DNA from: Lysobacterales bacterium CG_4_10_14_3_um_filter_64_11
GTDB lineage: Bacteria > Pseudomonadota > Gammaproteobacteria > Xanthomonadales > Xanthomonadaceae
Assembly (NCBI GenBank): GCA_002782905.1
Contig: PFJA01000285.1
Coordinates: forward strand, 1 to 39,342
Direction: 5' to 3'
Length of the DNA: 39,342 bases
Both the position numbers and the translations under genes were made by a program. The notes below the pieces were generated by a model. That model was not told the DNA's origin and did no database searches. It saw only the letters and a list, made by a program, of their open reading frames with translations. Shown in pieces: positions 18,026 through 26,342 of the stretch. How positions within the stretch are numbered: the stretch's first letter is position 1; every line of letters starts with the position of its first letter.

Positions 18026-20062
18026 TCAACCGGGCAACTTGAAGTCAGCCACCGAACGACGCAAATCGGCCGCCAGTTGCGCCAGGTTGCCAATCGATTC
18101 CGCCGTTTGACTTGCGCCGTGCGACGTTTGCGAGGTGATCTCCTGAATCACGCTCATCGTCGAGGTGATGTTGGTCGCTGCAGCCGACTGCTGGCTCGCG
18201 GCTGATGAGATGCTGTTGATCAAATCCGCCAAGTCGGTGGAGACCTTTTCAATCTCGCCCAGCGCCAGGCCGGCATCCTCGGCCAAACGGGCGCCGGCGA
18301 CCACTTCGGCGGTGGTCTGTTCCATCGAACTGACCGCCTCGTTGGTATCGGACTGAATTGTCTGCACCAGTGTTTCGATGCGCTTGGTCGCGTTGGAGGC
18401 GCGTTCCGCGAGCCGCTGCACTTCATCGGCCACCACCGCGAAGCCTCGGCCCGCCTCACCGGCTGAGGCCGCCTGAATCGCGGCATTGAGCGCCAGAATG
18501 TTGGTCTGCTCGGAAATGTCGTTGATCAGTTCAACGATCGAGCCGATTTCCTGCGAGCTTTCACCCAGCCGCTTGATGCGCTTGGACGTCTCCTGAATCT
18601 GGTCACGAATCGAGTCCATGCCCTGAATCGTCTGGCGCACCACATCCGCGCCCTTGGCGGCAATCTGCACCGAGCGCTGCGCCACGTCGGCCGACTCGGC
18701 GGAGTTGCGCGACACCTCGTCGATCGATACCGCGATTTCCTGAATCTTCGACGATGCCGAGCTGATTTGCTGCGCTTGATGTTCCGCCGCTTCGGCCAGA
18801 TGCATCGCCGTTGCCTGCGTCTCCTGCGCCGCAGCAGCCACCTGCACGGCGGTCTCGTTGATCGTTTGCACCAGGCTGCGCAGCGCCTCGACCGCGAAAT
18901 TGATCGAGTCGGCGATGGCACCGGTGATTTCCTCGGTAACCGTCGCCTTGACCGTCAGATCGCCTTCCGCGAGCGAGCCCATTTCATCGAGCAGGCGCAA
19001 GATCGACTCTTGGTTGCGCTGGTTGTGTTCCTGTTGATCGCGCAGGCGGTTGTTCTGCTCACGCCAGAGGGCAAACAACAGGCCGGCCAGACCGATCGCA
19101 GCCGCGATGCCCGCGATCACGCCCACCAGCAAGCCCGGGAACAAGCGCGTGTTGGGCAGGGTGTTGAACGCGGTGTTCAGATTTCGTGCGGCATCGAGCA
19201 TCAACGCGGAATCCTGGAAGATCTGCCCGGATGCCTCCTTGACCTCAAACAGATCGGTAGACGATTCCAGAATACTGTCGACATCCTTCTGCACGTCGGT
19301 GTACAGCGCCGACAATTCGGACAATGCCCGCTGCGCGGCGCCACTTTCCAGCCGACGCAGGCCCAATTCGGCATTGCCCCGCTCCAGACCTGCCATGACC
19401 TGCGCAAAGCCCTGCGCGTCGCGCGAGAACGCGTCGGCAGCGGACACCGCGCCGGCGCCGCCCTGCAAGATCACGGTAACGCGGCGCAACATGCGATCGG
19501 CCAGCAGCAATTGCCGCATGGCGATGTAGACCTGCGAGCTGGATGATCCGGTGTCCATCATCTGGCGCACCACTTCATCCATCTTGGCCTGCAATTGCGG
19601 CACCCGGCTGGAGAACTCGGCGGCCGTGTCGGCCAGGCCAAGCACCAATTCCTCGCGCTCGGAAATGCGCTGCGCGCTACTGTTTACCGGCGCCCAGGTA
19701 TCGACCAGTTTTTGCAACGCATCGCCGACACCCGGTTGCCCCTGATAGGCAGGGACGTTGTCGTCGGCGTTACCGGTTTGCAGGTTGCGCACCAGGGTTT
19801 CGATGCGTCCACGCGTCGATTTGAGCTCGGCAAACGCCTCGAAACCGCCGGAAACGGCTTCTGCCGAGAACTTCGCAATCTGCTGCGAGAGCACCTGGAT
19901 TTCGGCGATGTATTCGCGCGCCTTGTTCTCTTCGGCATTTCGTTGGTTGCCGAAGTAGAAGTTGAGGAAGAAGGCGGCGATCGCCAACACGAGCACAAAA
20001 CTGAATAAATTGGTCAGCGCGCCGCGCCCCTTGCCCGCCTGTGCGCCTGATGCAGTGCTCAT
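18026..20062 (-). CDS. pilJ: Type IV pilus methyl-accepting chemotaxis protein PilJ
   Basis: Inner-membrane receptor of the Pil-Chp pathway, 678 residues. A short cytoplasmic head, membrane helix 1 at ~19-38, a periplasmic sensing region of two PilJ-type helical modules (~40-305), membrane helix 2 at ~307-333 ([23 protein letters not shown]), a HAMP region (~335-400) and the cytoplasmic signalling hairpin. The hairpin tip, [23 protein letters not shown] at ~518-540, is the conserved contact for CheW and kinase. In Pseudomonas PilJ senses pilin and surface contact; whether this is true here is inference. The gene lies between pilI (40 bp upstream) and chpA (134 bp downstream). pilK, the methyltransferase gene found after pilJ in Pseudomonas, is absent. 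Confidence 0.96.
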   Translation of the reverse strand: MSTASGAQAGKGRGALTNLFSFVLVLAIAAFFLNFYFGNQRNAEENKAREYIAEIQVLSQQIAKFSAEAVSGGFEAFAELKSTRGRIETLVRNLQTGNADDNVPAYQGQPGVGDALQKLVDTWAPVNSSAQRISEREELVLGLADTAAEFSSRVPQLQAKMDEVVRQMMDTGSSSSQVYIAMRQLLLADRMLRRVTVILQGGAGAVSAADAFSRDAQGFAQVMAGLERGNAELGLRRLESGAAQRALSELSALYTDVQKDVDSILESSTDLFEVKEASGQIFQDSALMLDAARNLNTAFNTLPNTRLFPGLLVGVIAGIAAAIGLAGLLFALWREQNNRLRDQQEHNQRNQESILRLLDEMGSLAEGDLTVKATVTEEITGAIADSINFAVEALRSLVQTINETAVQVAAAAQETQATAMHLAEAAEHQAQQISSASSKIQEIAVSIDEVSRNSAESADVAQRSVQIAAKGADVVRQTIQGMDSIRDQIQETSKRIKRLGESSQEIGSIVELINDISEQTNILALNAAIQAASAGEAGRGFAVVADEVQRLAERASNATKRIETLVQTIQSDTNEAVSSMEQTTAEVVAGARLAEDAGLALGEIEKVSTDLADLINSISSAASQQSAAATNITSTMSVIQEITSQTSHGASQTAESIGNLAQLAADLRRSVADFKLPG

Positions 20063-20102
20063 GATTGAACCTCATTGCGTTGTTGATTCATGGTACAGAC
20101 CC

Positions 20103-20651
20103 TCACGCGGCAGCCTGACGGAATTCGGGAGTGCGGGTAAGCAAGGCCATGTCGAACACCCCCCAGACCAGCTCATTGACACAGTAGCTTTGCTTGATGA
20201 ACCCTTCGAAGCGGCTGGCCTCGACGTCATCGCTTGCGATGGCGTCATCATCGTTGAATGTGCGTTGACCATACATCTCGTCGATCAACACAGCCACGTT
20301 GCCACCGGCCTGACGCACCACCAGAACCCGTGTCGACTCGTGCAGCGCAGTGCGCTCACCTTCCATGAACTGCTTCAAATCGACGATCGGCAACAACGTG
20401 CCACGCACATTGGCGACACCCAACATCCATGGCGCGGCGCCCGGCACCGGGGTTGCGGGGGGCAACGGAATGATCTCAACGACCTCGTCGAAACCGACCA
20501 CAAGACGGCGCTGCCCAAGCCGGAACCCGACCCCGCGCCAATGCCCTGCCGCATCGACCTGTTCCGGGCGACCAGGCTCATGCGCGAGGCTGCGCTGCTC
20601 ATAATCGAGCAGCACGGCAAACGGGTCTACCGAGGTTTGCGTGGTTTGCAT
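20103..20651 (-). CDS. pilI: CheW-like adaptor PilI
   Basis: A 182-residue adaptor that couples PilJ to ChpA. The CheW fold runs from ~38 to 170: RGVGFRLGQRRLVVGFDEVVEIIPLP, PWMLGVANVRGTLLPIVDLKQFM, RVLVVRQAGGNVAVLIDEMYGQRTF. The first ~35 residues (FAVLLDYEQRSLAHEPG) are typical of PilI proteins. It lies 7 bp downstream of pilH. Identity rests on fold and on the fixed order pilG-pilH-pilI-pilJ. Confidence 0.93.
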   Translation of the reverse strand: MQTTQTSVDPFAVLLDYEQRSLAHEPGRPEQVDAAGHWRGVGFRLGQRRLVVGFDEVVEIIPLPPATPVPGAAPWMLGVANVRGTLLPIVDLKQFMEGERTALHESTRVLVVRQAGGNVAVLIDEMYGQRTFNDDDAIASDDVEASRFEGFIKQSYCVNELVWGVFDMALLTRTPEFRQAAA

Positions 20652-20658
20652 AAGTGCG

Positions 20659-21027
20659 TCAGCCAGCCCCCAGCAGGGTTGCGATACGATCGATCAGGTC
20701 GCGTTCGTTGGGTGGCTTGACGATGTAATCGCGTGCGCCCTGGCGCAGCCCCCAGACGCGATCCGTCTCCATCCCCTTGGTGCTGACAATGATGATCGGA
20801 ATGTTCGCGGTCTCGGGGTCGCGCGTCAACGCGCGCGTCGCCTGAAAACCATTCATCCCGGGCAAAATGACATCCATCAGCACCAGGTCGGGTTTGTCCT
20901 TCCGGGCGGCTGCGATACCATCTTCGGCACTGCCCGCAGCGATCACCTGATGCCCGTTCTTTTCGAGCAGCGTGGTGAATACCCGGGTATCGGTCGGTGA
21001 ATCCTCAATGATCAGAATACGAGCCAT
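20659..21027 (-). CDS. pilH: Response regulator PilH
   Basis: A 122-residue stand-alone receiver. Acidic pocket E8-D9, phospho-acceptor D52 (VLMDVILPGMNG), and K104 in YIVKPPNE. The run STKGMETDRVWGLRQGARDYIVKP is characteristic of PilH. In Pseudomonas PilH acts as phosphate sink or counterpart to PilG in control of retraction and extension motors and of cAMP levels. There is no output domain. Confidence 0.94.
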   Translation of the reverse strand: MARILIIEDSPTDTRVFTTLLEKNGHQVIAAGSAEDGIAAARKDKPDLVLMDVILPGMNGFQATRALTRDPETANIPIIIVSTKGMETDRVWGLRQGARDYIVKPPNERDLIDRIATLLGAG

Positions 21028-21074
21028 CTAACCCCCCTTGGCAATCTGGCGTGTGGCAACAAGCGTGTACCGGC

Positions 21075-21476
21075 TCATGTGCCCGGTATGAATCGGCGGA
21101 TGGCGCCAAGCAACTCATCGCGGGTAAACGGCTTGGTCAGGTATTGCTCGGAGCCGACGATACGGCCACGCGCCTTGTCGAACAAGCCATCCTTGGACGA
21201 CAACATGATCACCGGTGTGCCGCGAAACATCTGATTGTTCTTGATCAGGGCGCAGGTTTGATAGCCATCGAGGCGCGGCATCATGATGTCAACGAAGATA
21301 ACTTGAGGCTGCTGGTCGGCAATCTTCGCCAACGCCTCGAAGCCATCGTTCGCAGTCACCACCTCGCATCCCTCCTTTTTCAGCAGGGTCTCGGCGGTGC
21401 GGCGAATGGTCTTGGAGTCATCGATCACCATGACCCGAAGCCCAGCGAAGCTACCGGACTGTGTTGCATCGTTCAT
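21075..21476 (-). CDS. pilG: Response regulator PilG
   Basis: A 133-residue receiver, first gene of the pil-chp operon. Pocket D19-D20, phospho-acceptor D63 (FVDIMMPRLDGY), K115 in QYLTKPFTRDELL. The signature VIDDSKTIRRTAETLLKKEGCEV matches PilG. The start at MNDATQ is supported by a GGGGA ribosome site 7 bases upstream and by the promoter at 21545-21573; the frame continues upstream of that promoter and should not be used. Phospho-PilG activates pilus extension and cAMP synthesis in Pseudomonas. Confidence 0.94.
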   Translation of the reverse strand: MNDATQSGSFAGLRVMVIDDSKTIRRTAETLLKKEGCEVVTANDGFEALAKIADQQPQVIFVDIMMPRLDGYQTCALIKNNQMFRGTPVIMLSSKDGLFDKARGRIVGSEQYLTKPFTRDELLGAIRRFIPGT

Positions 21477-21544
21477 CGAATTCCCCGCATGGAACACACC
21501 CATCTGGACTCGGCAGCGCGCCAAGCGCGCACTTACGCCTAGCT

Positions 21545-21573
21545 TATATCGCAATCGCACCCGCGTCTGTCAA
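21545..21573 (-). promoter_or_regulatory. Sigma-70 promoter of the pil-chp operon
   Basis: On the minus strand a perfect TTGACA (21573-21568), 17 bases, and GATATA running into TATAAG (21550-21543). Transcription would start near 21536, some 60 bases before pilG. This is the strongest promoter I see in the window and probably drives all seven genes down to chpC. Confidence 0.7.
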
Positions 21574-21628
21574 GCACTGCGTGCCACGGCAGCGGTGCAG
21601 GCACTGCGCCTGTTACGATACGCGCTTT

Positions 21629-21670
21629 GCCGGCTTGGTGCAGTGCGTCTTGCTTGGCAGCACCTTGAGC
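21629..21670 (+). repeat. 42-bp repeat upstream of gshB
   Basis: Matches 34 of 42 positions with the sequence at 26343-26384 on the minus strand, which lies upstream of yqgE in the same relative orientation. Shared cores are GGTGCAGTGC and CTTGGC. It lies in the 293-base divergent region 21477-21769 between pilG and gshB, which otherwise shows only the pilG promoter. Function unknown. Confidence 0.5.
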
Positions 21671-21769
21671 AGTCGCCTGGCCCGGCACAGGCACGTCGCC
21701 TATCGACCACTACCGCGATGCCTGCAACCGCAAGCCCGGCAGCACAACCGCCTGAACCTGGAGACCGCC

Positions 21770-22723
21770 ATGCCATGTGATGTTGCTGTCGTTATGGACC
21801 CGATTGCAGCCATCAAGATCGGCAAGGACTCCACCTTTGCCATGATGCTGGAAGCGCAGCGCCGCGGCCACCGTCTGTTTTATGTCAGCCCAGGGGGGCT
21901 CTCGGTCAGCCAGGGCGTCGCCATGGCCAAGCTGGCTGCGGTGACGGTGCGCGAGGATGCCAGCCACTACTACGATCTGGGGCCCTGGCAGCAGCGCGCG
22001 CTCGCTGAAGTACCGGTGATTCTGATGCGCAAGGACCCGCCGGTCGATGGCAACTTCATTCACGACACTCAGATCCTCTCGCTGGCCCAGGCGCAAGGGT
22101 CGCTGGTGGTCAACGAGCCGTCCGGGCTGCGTGATCTGAACGAAAAGCTGGCGGCACTGCTGTTCCCCGATCTGTGTCCGCCAACACGGGTGAGCCGTGA
22201 CCGCGAACAACTGCGGGCTTTCATCCACAGCCACCGTGATTGCGTGCTCAAGCCGCTCGATGGCATGGGTGGGCAATCGATCTTTCGTGTCCGCGCCGAT
22301 GAGGACAACCTCAATGTGATCCTTGAGGCACTGACCGGACACGGCCAATTGGCGATGGCGCAGGCCTACCTGCCCGCCATTCGCGACGGCGACAAGCGCG
22401 TACTGCTGATCGATGGCGAGCCGGTACCGTATTGCCTCGCCCGCATCCCGCAAGGCCACGAGTTTCGCGGCAACCTTGCTGCCGGCGGCCGCGGCGAAGG
22501 GCGGCCGCTAAGTGCTGACGACCGCCGGATAGCGGCCATCGTCGGCCCGGAAATGCGCCGCCGCGGCATGATCTTCGTGGGCCTCGACATCATCGGCGAC
22601 CGCCTGACCGAGATCAACGTCACCAGCCCGACCTGTATCCGCGAACTGGACGCCCAATTTGACTTGAACATTGCCGGACAGTTGTTTGATGCCATCCACG
22701 CCCGCCTCCAAGCCCGCCATTGA
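21770..22723 (+). CDS. gshB: Glutathione synthase
   Basis: Joins gamma-glutamylcysteine and glycine with ATP; an ATP-grasp enzyme of 317 residues, normal length. N-terminal block VVMDPIAAIKIGKDSTFAMM, MRKDPPVDGNFIHDT at ~86-100, the flexible glycine loop KPLDGMGGQSIF, and the metal-binding end GLDIIGDRLTEINVTSPTC. I start it at ATG 21770 (MPCDVAVV), which has GGAG upstream; a longer frame exists but runs through the divergent promoter region. The stop overlaps the start of the tonB-like gene by 35 bases. Next to pilG as in Pseudomonas. Confidence 0.96.
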   Translation: MPCDVAVVMDPIAAIKIGKDSTFAMMLEAQRRGHRLFYVSPGGLSVSQGVAMAKLAAVTVREDASHYYDLGPWQQRALAEVPVILMRKDPPVDGNFIHDTQILSLAQAQGSLVVNEPSGLRDLNEKLAALLFPDLCPPTRVSRDREQLRAFIHSHRDCVLKPLDGMGGQSIFRVRADEDNLNVILEALTGHGQLAMAQAYLPAIRDGDKRVLLIDGEPVPYCLARIPQGHEFRGNLAAGGRGEGRPLSADDRRIAAIVGPEMRRRGMIFVGLDIIGDRLTEINVTSPTCIRELDAQFDLNIAGQLFDAIHARLQARH

Positions 22724-23591
22724 CACCCTGATCCACAGGCAAGCAGGGCCTGGTGATCGCCTGAGCGCGACCCTGGCGCTGTCGCTGGTCGCGCATGGCG
22801 TGATCTTGCTTGGCATCGGCTTTGCGCGTGACGACCCGGCGGGCGTGCAACCCACCCTGGATGTGATGCTGACCGAGACCCGCAGCGAGCAGGCGCCGGA
22901 GCGTGCCGACTTCCTGGCGCAGGCCAGTCAGCGCGGCGGTGGTGACGCCGAGCAGGCCGAACGACCGCGTGAGCCACAGCTCGGCAGCGTGGTCCGCGAA
23001 CAGCCCGGCGTTGCACGCCAGCCGTTGCAGGCGCAAGCGCCGGCACCGCAACCACCGCCCAGCAATCGGGTGCTGAGCACCACACACGGCGAGCGCAGTG
23101 TGGCCAGCCCGGAAGACACCCCGCCCGAACGCAACCCGCTACTGGCACTGGGGCCGGAGTGGATCGAGCGTCAGGTCGAAATGGCGCGGCTGGCCGCAGA
23201 AGTGGAGCAGCAGACCGTAGCCTACGCACGCCGCCCCAACGAAAAACGGATCACCGCCAGTACCCGCGAATACGCCTGGGCACCGTACATGCGCGTCTGG
23301 GTCAATCGCGTGCAACGGATCGGCAACCTGAACTACCCGGAACAGGCCAGGCAACGCCGCCTGCACGGCCGCCTGGTGCTGACGGTGTCGGTGCGCCGCG
23401 ACGGCACCGTGCAGGCCATTACGGTGGTGGAATCGAGCGGCATTGCCCTGCTCGATCAATCAGCGGTGCGCATCGTACGCCTGGCGGAGCCGTTTCCGCC
23501 GCTGCCGGAAACGCGCGACCACATCGAGTTGCTGCATATCACCCGCACTTGGCAATTCGAGGCGGGCAGCTTCCGTGGGCTAACGCAATGA
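22689..23591 (+). CDS. TonB-like energy transducer (TonB3 position)
   Basis: A 300-residue envelope protein. A cytoplasmic head, one membrane helix at ~26-46 (SATLALSLVAHGVILLGIGFA, with the TonB-type histidine H35), a Pro/Gln-rich periplasmic linker (~50-160) and a TonB C-terminal domain (~205-295: NYPEQARQRRLHGRLVLTVSV, ALLDQSAVRIVRLAEPFPPLP). TonB proteins pass energy from ExbB/ExbD to outer-membrane transporters; no exbB/exbD is nearby. In Pseudomonas the gene at this place, tonB3, is needed for normal twitching motility, so a pilus-related role is plausible here too. The ATG at 22689 is preferred over an upstream TTG. Confidence 0.88.
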   Translation: MPSTPASKPAIDTLIHRQAGPGDRLSATLALSLVAHGVILLGIGFARDDPAGVQPTLDVMLTETRSEQAPERADFLAQASQRGGGDAEQAERPREPQLGSVVREQPGVARQPLQAQAPAPQPPPSNRVLSTTHGERSVASPEDTPPERNPLLALGPEWIERQVEMARLAAEVEQQTVAYARRPNEKRITASTREYAWAPYMRVWVNRVQRIGNLNYPEQARQRRLHGRLVLTVSVRRDGTVQAITVVESSGIALLDQSAVRIVRLAEPFPPLPETRDHIELLHITRTWQFEAGSFRGLTQ

Positions 23592-23603
23592 GCGGGGATA
23601 TCT

Positions 23604-23632
23604 CGGCAACCTAACGCTCGCCGTAGTTGCCG
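23604..23632 (+). terminator. Hairpin after the tonB-like gene
   Basis: CGGCAAC and GTTGCCG form a perfect 7-base stem around a 15-base loop, starting 12 bases after the tonB stop. There is no T-run, so it is either a 3' stabilising hairpin or a weak terminator. Confidence 0.4.
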
Positions 23633-23675
23633 CACGATGGGTAGAGCGCAACTGGGGACTGCGGAAAAGCAACTG

Positions 23676-24022
23676 CTCCGCAACAGACGCAAAAGGTGCG
23701 AATAACAGCGCTGGGTGGGCGGCTATGGGTTTCGTCGCGCGATGGGCAGGGATGTCCGAGTGCCGCGCAGCACATGGCGACGGCATGGGCAGATATTTTT
23801 TTCCATGCAAAATCCGCATTCCCCACGTCCGTGTGGATCATGCCGAAGGTACGACTCCATGGATGGAGGAGGCAGAGCCATGCAGGAGCAATTGCCGAGA
23901 GCACCAAAAGGAGGCGCTTTAGGCGACGCAGGAGCAGTTGCCGGATGGGCGAGAACGGCTACTACCCATCCTTCTACTGGCCCGTCGTGCTTTCCTTTGC
24001 GCAATTGGCGTCCTTGGCGGAC
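23676..24022. repeat. Degenerate inverted nonamer-repeat arms flanking an intergenic block
   Basis: The left arm (about 23676-23702, TCCGC...ACGCAAAA...GCG) and the right arm (23995-24022, CTTTGCGCAATTGGCG then TCCTTGGCGGAC) are diverged relatives of the two arms at 27629-27656 and 27700-27727. The two right arms, compared on the same strand, match at 23 of 28 positions. Here the arms enclose about 290 bases. The stretch 23592-24031 has no convincing gene; besides these arms it holds the hairpin after tonB, a GCATGG/CCATGC inverted repeat at 23783-23808, and the GGA-hairpin array. Confidence 0.5.
23855..23975 (+). ncRNA. Candidate Csr/Rsm-type RNA: array of GGA-loop hairpins
   Basis: Five adjoining stems by hand folding. 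H1 23855-23868: CTCCA/TGGAG, loop TGGA. H2 23871-23896: outer GGCA/TGCC and inner TGC/GCA, loop AGGA. H3 23898-23920: AGAGC·CC paired with GG·GCTTT, one mismatch, loop AAAAGGA. H4 23922-23942: GGCGAC/GTTGCC then GC/GC with one bulged A, loop AGGA. H5 23943-23971: GGATGGG/CCCATCC, 15-base loop, then TTCT, terminator-like. GGA in an apical loop is the hallmark of RsmA/CsrA binding sites in CsrB and RsmX/Y/Z RNAs. No clear promoter was found, and the short T-tract is weak. It lies between convergent tonB-like and pyrB genes. Prediction only. Confidence 0.45.
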
Positions 24023-24031
24023 CCAATGCTC

Positions 24032-24982
24032 TTATTGTTCAAGCAACTCCGATAACACCGCCATGCGCACGGCAACGCCGTTCGCCACCTGGTGCAATAT
24101 CCGCGATTGCGGGCCATCGGCCACCGCAGGATCGATCTCGATGCCGCGGTTGATCGGCCCCGGATGCAGCACCACCGCGTCTGGCGCCGCCCGGCGCAGA
24201 CGTTCCGGGCTCAGCCCGAACGCGCGAAAATAGCCATCCAGCGAGGGCACCAGCCCCTCGTGCATGCGTTCGCGTTGCAGGCGCAGCATAATCACCGCAT
24301 CGACATCGGCGATTGCCGTATCGAAGTTGTCATGGACCCGGCAACCGGCCAGCACGTCTGCGTCGGGCAACAGGTTTGCCGGGCCACAGACGCGGATCTC
24401 GCCCGCGCCCAGTGCCCGTAACGCGTGGATGTCCGAGCGCGCCACCCGCGAGTGCCGAACGTCGCCGCAAATCACGATGCGCAATCGGGAAAAGTCATCG
24501 CCTTTCGCCTGGCGCACGGTCAGCATGTCAAGCAAGCCCTGGCTGGGGTGCGCGTTGCGGCCATCGCCAGCATTGATCAGCACCGTTCCCGCGGTAGCGG
24601 CGGCGGCCAGTTCCGCAACCGCACCATCACGGCTGTGGCGCACCGCAAATGCGTCGACCCCCATCGCCTGCAACGTCGCCAGCGTGTCGCGATCCGATTC
24701 ACCCTTGCCGACCGACGAGGTGGCGACATCGAAATTGAGCACGTCCATGCCCAGGCGGGTGGCGGCCAATTGGAAGCTGGACCGGGTTCGCGTCGACGGC
24801 TCGAAAAACAGCGAGCACAAGGTTGCACCCGACAGCCGCTCACGCAACGCCAGGCCGCCGTGGGCGTGTGCAAGCATCGCCTGCGCGCTGTTGAGCAGAC
24901 GCTGCAGCATCGCAACCGGCATGCCATCGAGCGTGATCAGGTGGCGCAAACGGCCATCGCCGCGCAGCCAGGGGTAACTCAT
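24032..24982 (-). CDS. pyrB: Aspartate carbamoyltransferase catalytic subunit
   Basis: First committed step of pyrimidine synthesis: carbamoyl phosphate plus aspartate to carbamoyl aspartate. 316 residues. Carbamoyl-phosphate site FFEPSTRTR (59-67), TSSVGKGES (the mobile lysine loop, ~89-96), GDGRNAHPSQ (140-149) and HPGPINRG near the end. The gene overlaps ruvX by ATGA. In Pseudomonas pyrB is preceded by pyrR and followed by a pyrC-like subunit gene; neither is present here, and no pyrI is seen. Confidence 0.96.
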   Translation of the reverse strand: MSYPWLRGDGRLRHLITLDGMPVAMLQRLLNSAQAMLAHAHGGLALRERLSGATLCSLFFEPSTRTRSSFQLAATRLGMDVLNFDVATSSVGKGESDRDTLATLQAMGVDAFAVRHSRDGAVAELAAAATAGTVLINAGDGRNAHPSQGLLDMLTVRQAKGDDFSRLRIVICGDVRHSRVARSDIHALRALGAGEIRVCGPANLLPDADVLAGCRVHDNFDTAIADVDAVIMLRLQRERMHEGLVPSLDGYFRAFGLSPERLRRAAPDAVVLHPGPINRGIEIDPAVADGPQSRILHQVANGVAVRMAVLSELLEQ

Positions 24983-25461
24983 GGCAACTCCACAGCCTGT
25001 GCTTGTTCGGGATTGTCCAGCCAGCGCTCGATGATGATCACTGCCGCCATCGCATCGAGCATGGCCGCATCACGGCGGCGACGCGCACCGGCGGCACGCG
25101 CATGGGCGAAGCGGGCGGCAGCTTCCAGCGAACTGCGGCGCTCATCGACCAGGTGCACCGGCAGCGCAAAGCGTCGCAACGCTTCCTCGGCAAAGCGCAG
25201 CGCCGCCTGACGTGCCGGTTGATCGCCGCCATCCAGCGTGCGCGGGTCGCCAACCAGCAATTGCGCCGGTTGCCATTCCCGCAGCAACTGCGCAACGCGG
25301 GCCCAGTCCACCACGCCTTGCCGCACATCGACCACCGCCAATTCGCGTGCGCCGGCGGTCAATGCACTGCCCACCGCCACCCCGATGCGCCGGCTGCCGA
25401 CATCAAAACCCAGCACGCACGCCGATTGCATCACCGCCGACGGCCGTGTGCCCGACGCCAT
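24979..25461 (-). CDS. ruvX: Holliday junction resolvase-like protein RuvX/YqgF
   Basis: A 160-residue RNase H-fold nuclease, proposed to resolve Holliday junctions and to act in 16S rRNA 5' processing. Conserved acidic sites: D20 in LGFDVGSRRIGVAVG, VGDPRTLDGG, LVDERRSSLEA, and D in DAAMLDAMAAV. Overlaps yqgE (TGATG) and pyrB (ATGA), so the three are coupled. The frame begins at ATG 25461; an inner ATG at 25431 (MQSACVLGFD) would match shorter homologues better. Confidence 0.93.
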   Translation of the reverse strand: MASGTRPSAVMQSACVLGFDVGSRRIGVAVGSALTAGARELAVVDVRQGVVDWARVAQLLREWQPAQLLVGDPRTLDGGDQPARQAALRFAEEALRRFALPVHLVDERRSSLEAAARFAHARAAGARRRRDAAMLDAMAAVIIIERWLDNPEQAQAVELP

Positions 25462-26039
25462 CAGGCGTGCCCGGCATAACCGGCCAATTGTCCCGGATCG
25501 ACGCCAAGCCGGGTATTGGCGGTGTGCCAGCGCATATCCAGCGGCACGTCAAACAACAGTTCATCATCGGCCGGCACGGTGAGCCAGGCGTTGTCGGCCA
25601 ACTCCGATTCCAACTGGCCAGGCCCCCAACCCGCGAACCCCAGCATCAGCAGAAACCGCTCAGGGCCCTGGCCGGAGGCAATGGTATCCAGGACATCGCG
25701 TGAGGTACTCACCGCCAGCGACGGCGTGATACGCAGCGTCGAATCCCAATCGCGGGTACCGGCATGCAACACAAAGCCGCGGTCGGTCTGCACCGGGCCA
25801 CCCGCCAGTACCACCCGATCCGCAACGCCCGCGGAAATCCCGCTGATCTGCATCTGCGCAAATATTTCACTCAGCCGATACTCCGACAATCGATTGACCA
25901 CCAGCCCCATTGCACCGTCGTCGTTGTGCTGGCACAGCAGCACGACGGCGCGCGCGAAGCGCGGGTCGTCCATGGCTGGCATGGCGACCAAAAGCTGGCC
26001 GAGCAGCGAGCCCGACACTTCGGGAGCAGAGGTATTCAC
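25461..26039 (-). CDS. yqgE: YqgE/AlgH family protein
   Basis: A 192-residue cytoplasmic protein of the YqgE (UPF0301/AlgH) family; the biochemical role is unsettled, although AlgH was linked to alginate regulation in Pseudomonas. Typical blocks: LLGQLLVAMPAMDDPRFARAVV, LCQHNDDGAMGLVVNR, VLAGGPVQTDRGFVLH and FAGWGPGQLESEL. The start is a GTG at 26039 (NTSAPEVSG after the initiator); the frame is open far upstream but that part has no family resemblance and enters pilU. The next gene, ruvX, is its usual partner. Confidence 0.92.
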   Translation of the reverse strand: MNTSAPEVSGSLLGQLLVAMPAMDDPRFARAVVLLCQHNDDGAMGLVVNRLSEYRLSEIFAQMQISGISAGVADRVVLAGGPVQTDRGFVLHAGTRDWDSTLRITPSLAVSTSRDVLDTIASGQGPERFLLMLGFAGWGPGQLESELADNAWLTVPADDELLFDVPLDMRWHTANTRLGVDPGQLAGYAGHA

Positions 26040-26045
26040 CGGCCT

Positions 26046-26070
26046 ATTGTATCGCGGCCACCACGGCCGC
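26046..26070 (-). promoter_or_regulatory. Putative yqgE promoter with inverted repeat
   Basis: On the minus strand TACAAT (26051-26046) lies 7 bases before the GTG, so the mRNA could be nearly leaderless. Directly upstream is a perfect GCGGCC-N5-GGCCGC inverted repeat (26070-26054), in the place where a repressor or a hairpin would act. There is no convincing -35 box. Confidence 0.35.
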
Positions 26071-26342
26071 TGCCGAAAAACCGCCGCCCCGGCCATGGCC
26101 GCTTGCAAACGCGGTGCGAGGCACAGCGTTGTGACACCGCGGGTCGCCTGATCGCCTAGCAGCCTGTCGGCACATTCAGCGGCCGTCTGGCGGCCAGATG
26201 CACGGCGCGCGAGCACTGGCAGGTTTGCTCCCTGATGAGCGAGCGCAACACCGCAGATGGCCAGCCCTAAGGCCGCCCGCAGGGAGCATGCCGCAAGCGC
26301 CATGCCGGTGTTGCTGCGCTTGCCAAGGGCTTGCGGTACTAC

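Noticed and set aside
21461-21769. Upstream extension of gshB
   Set aside because: It would run through the pilG promoter and overlap pilG; the ATG at 21770 has a ribosome site and gives the normal family length.
23604-23632. attC-like or integron recombination site
   Set aside because: A simple 7-base stem with a 15-base loop; no paired core sites and no integrase or cassette genes.
23880-24233. A small frame starting MQEQLPRAPKGG after a GGAGGAGG ribosome-like site
   Set aside because: It continues antisense into pyrB, has no recognisable family, and the GGA-rich start is better explained by the hairpin array. A short leader peptide cannot be fully excluded.
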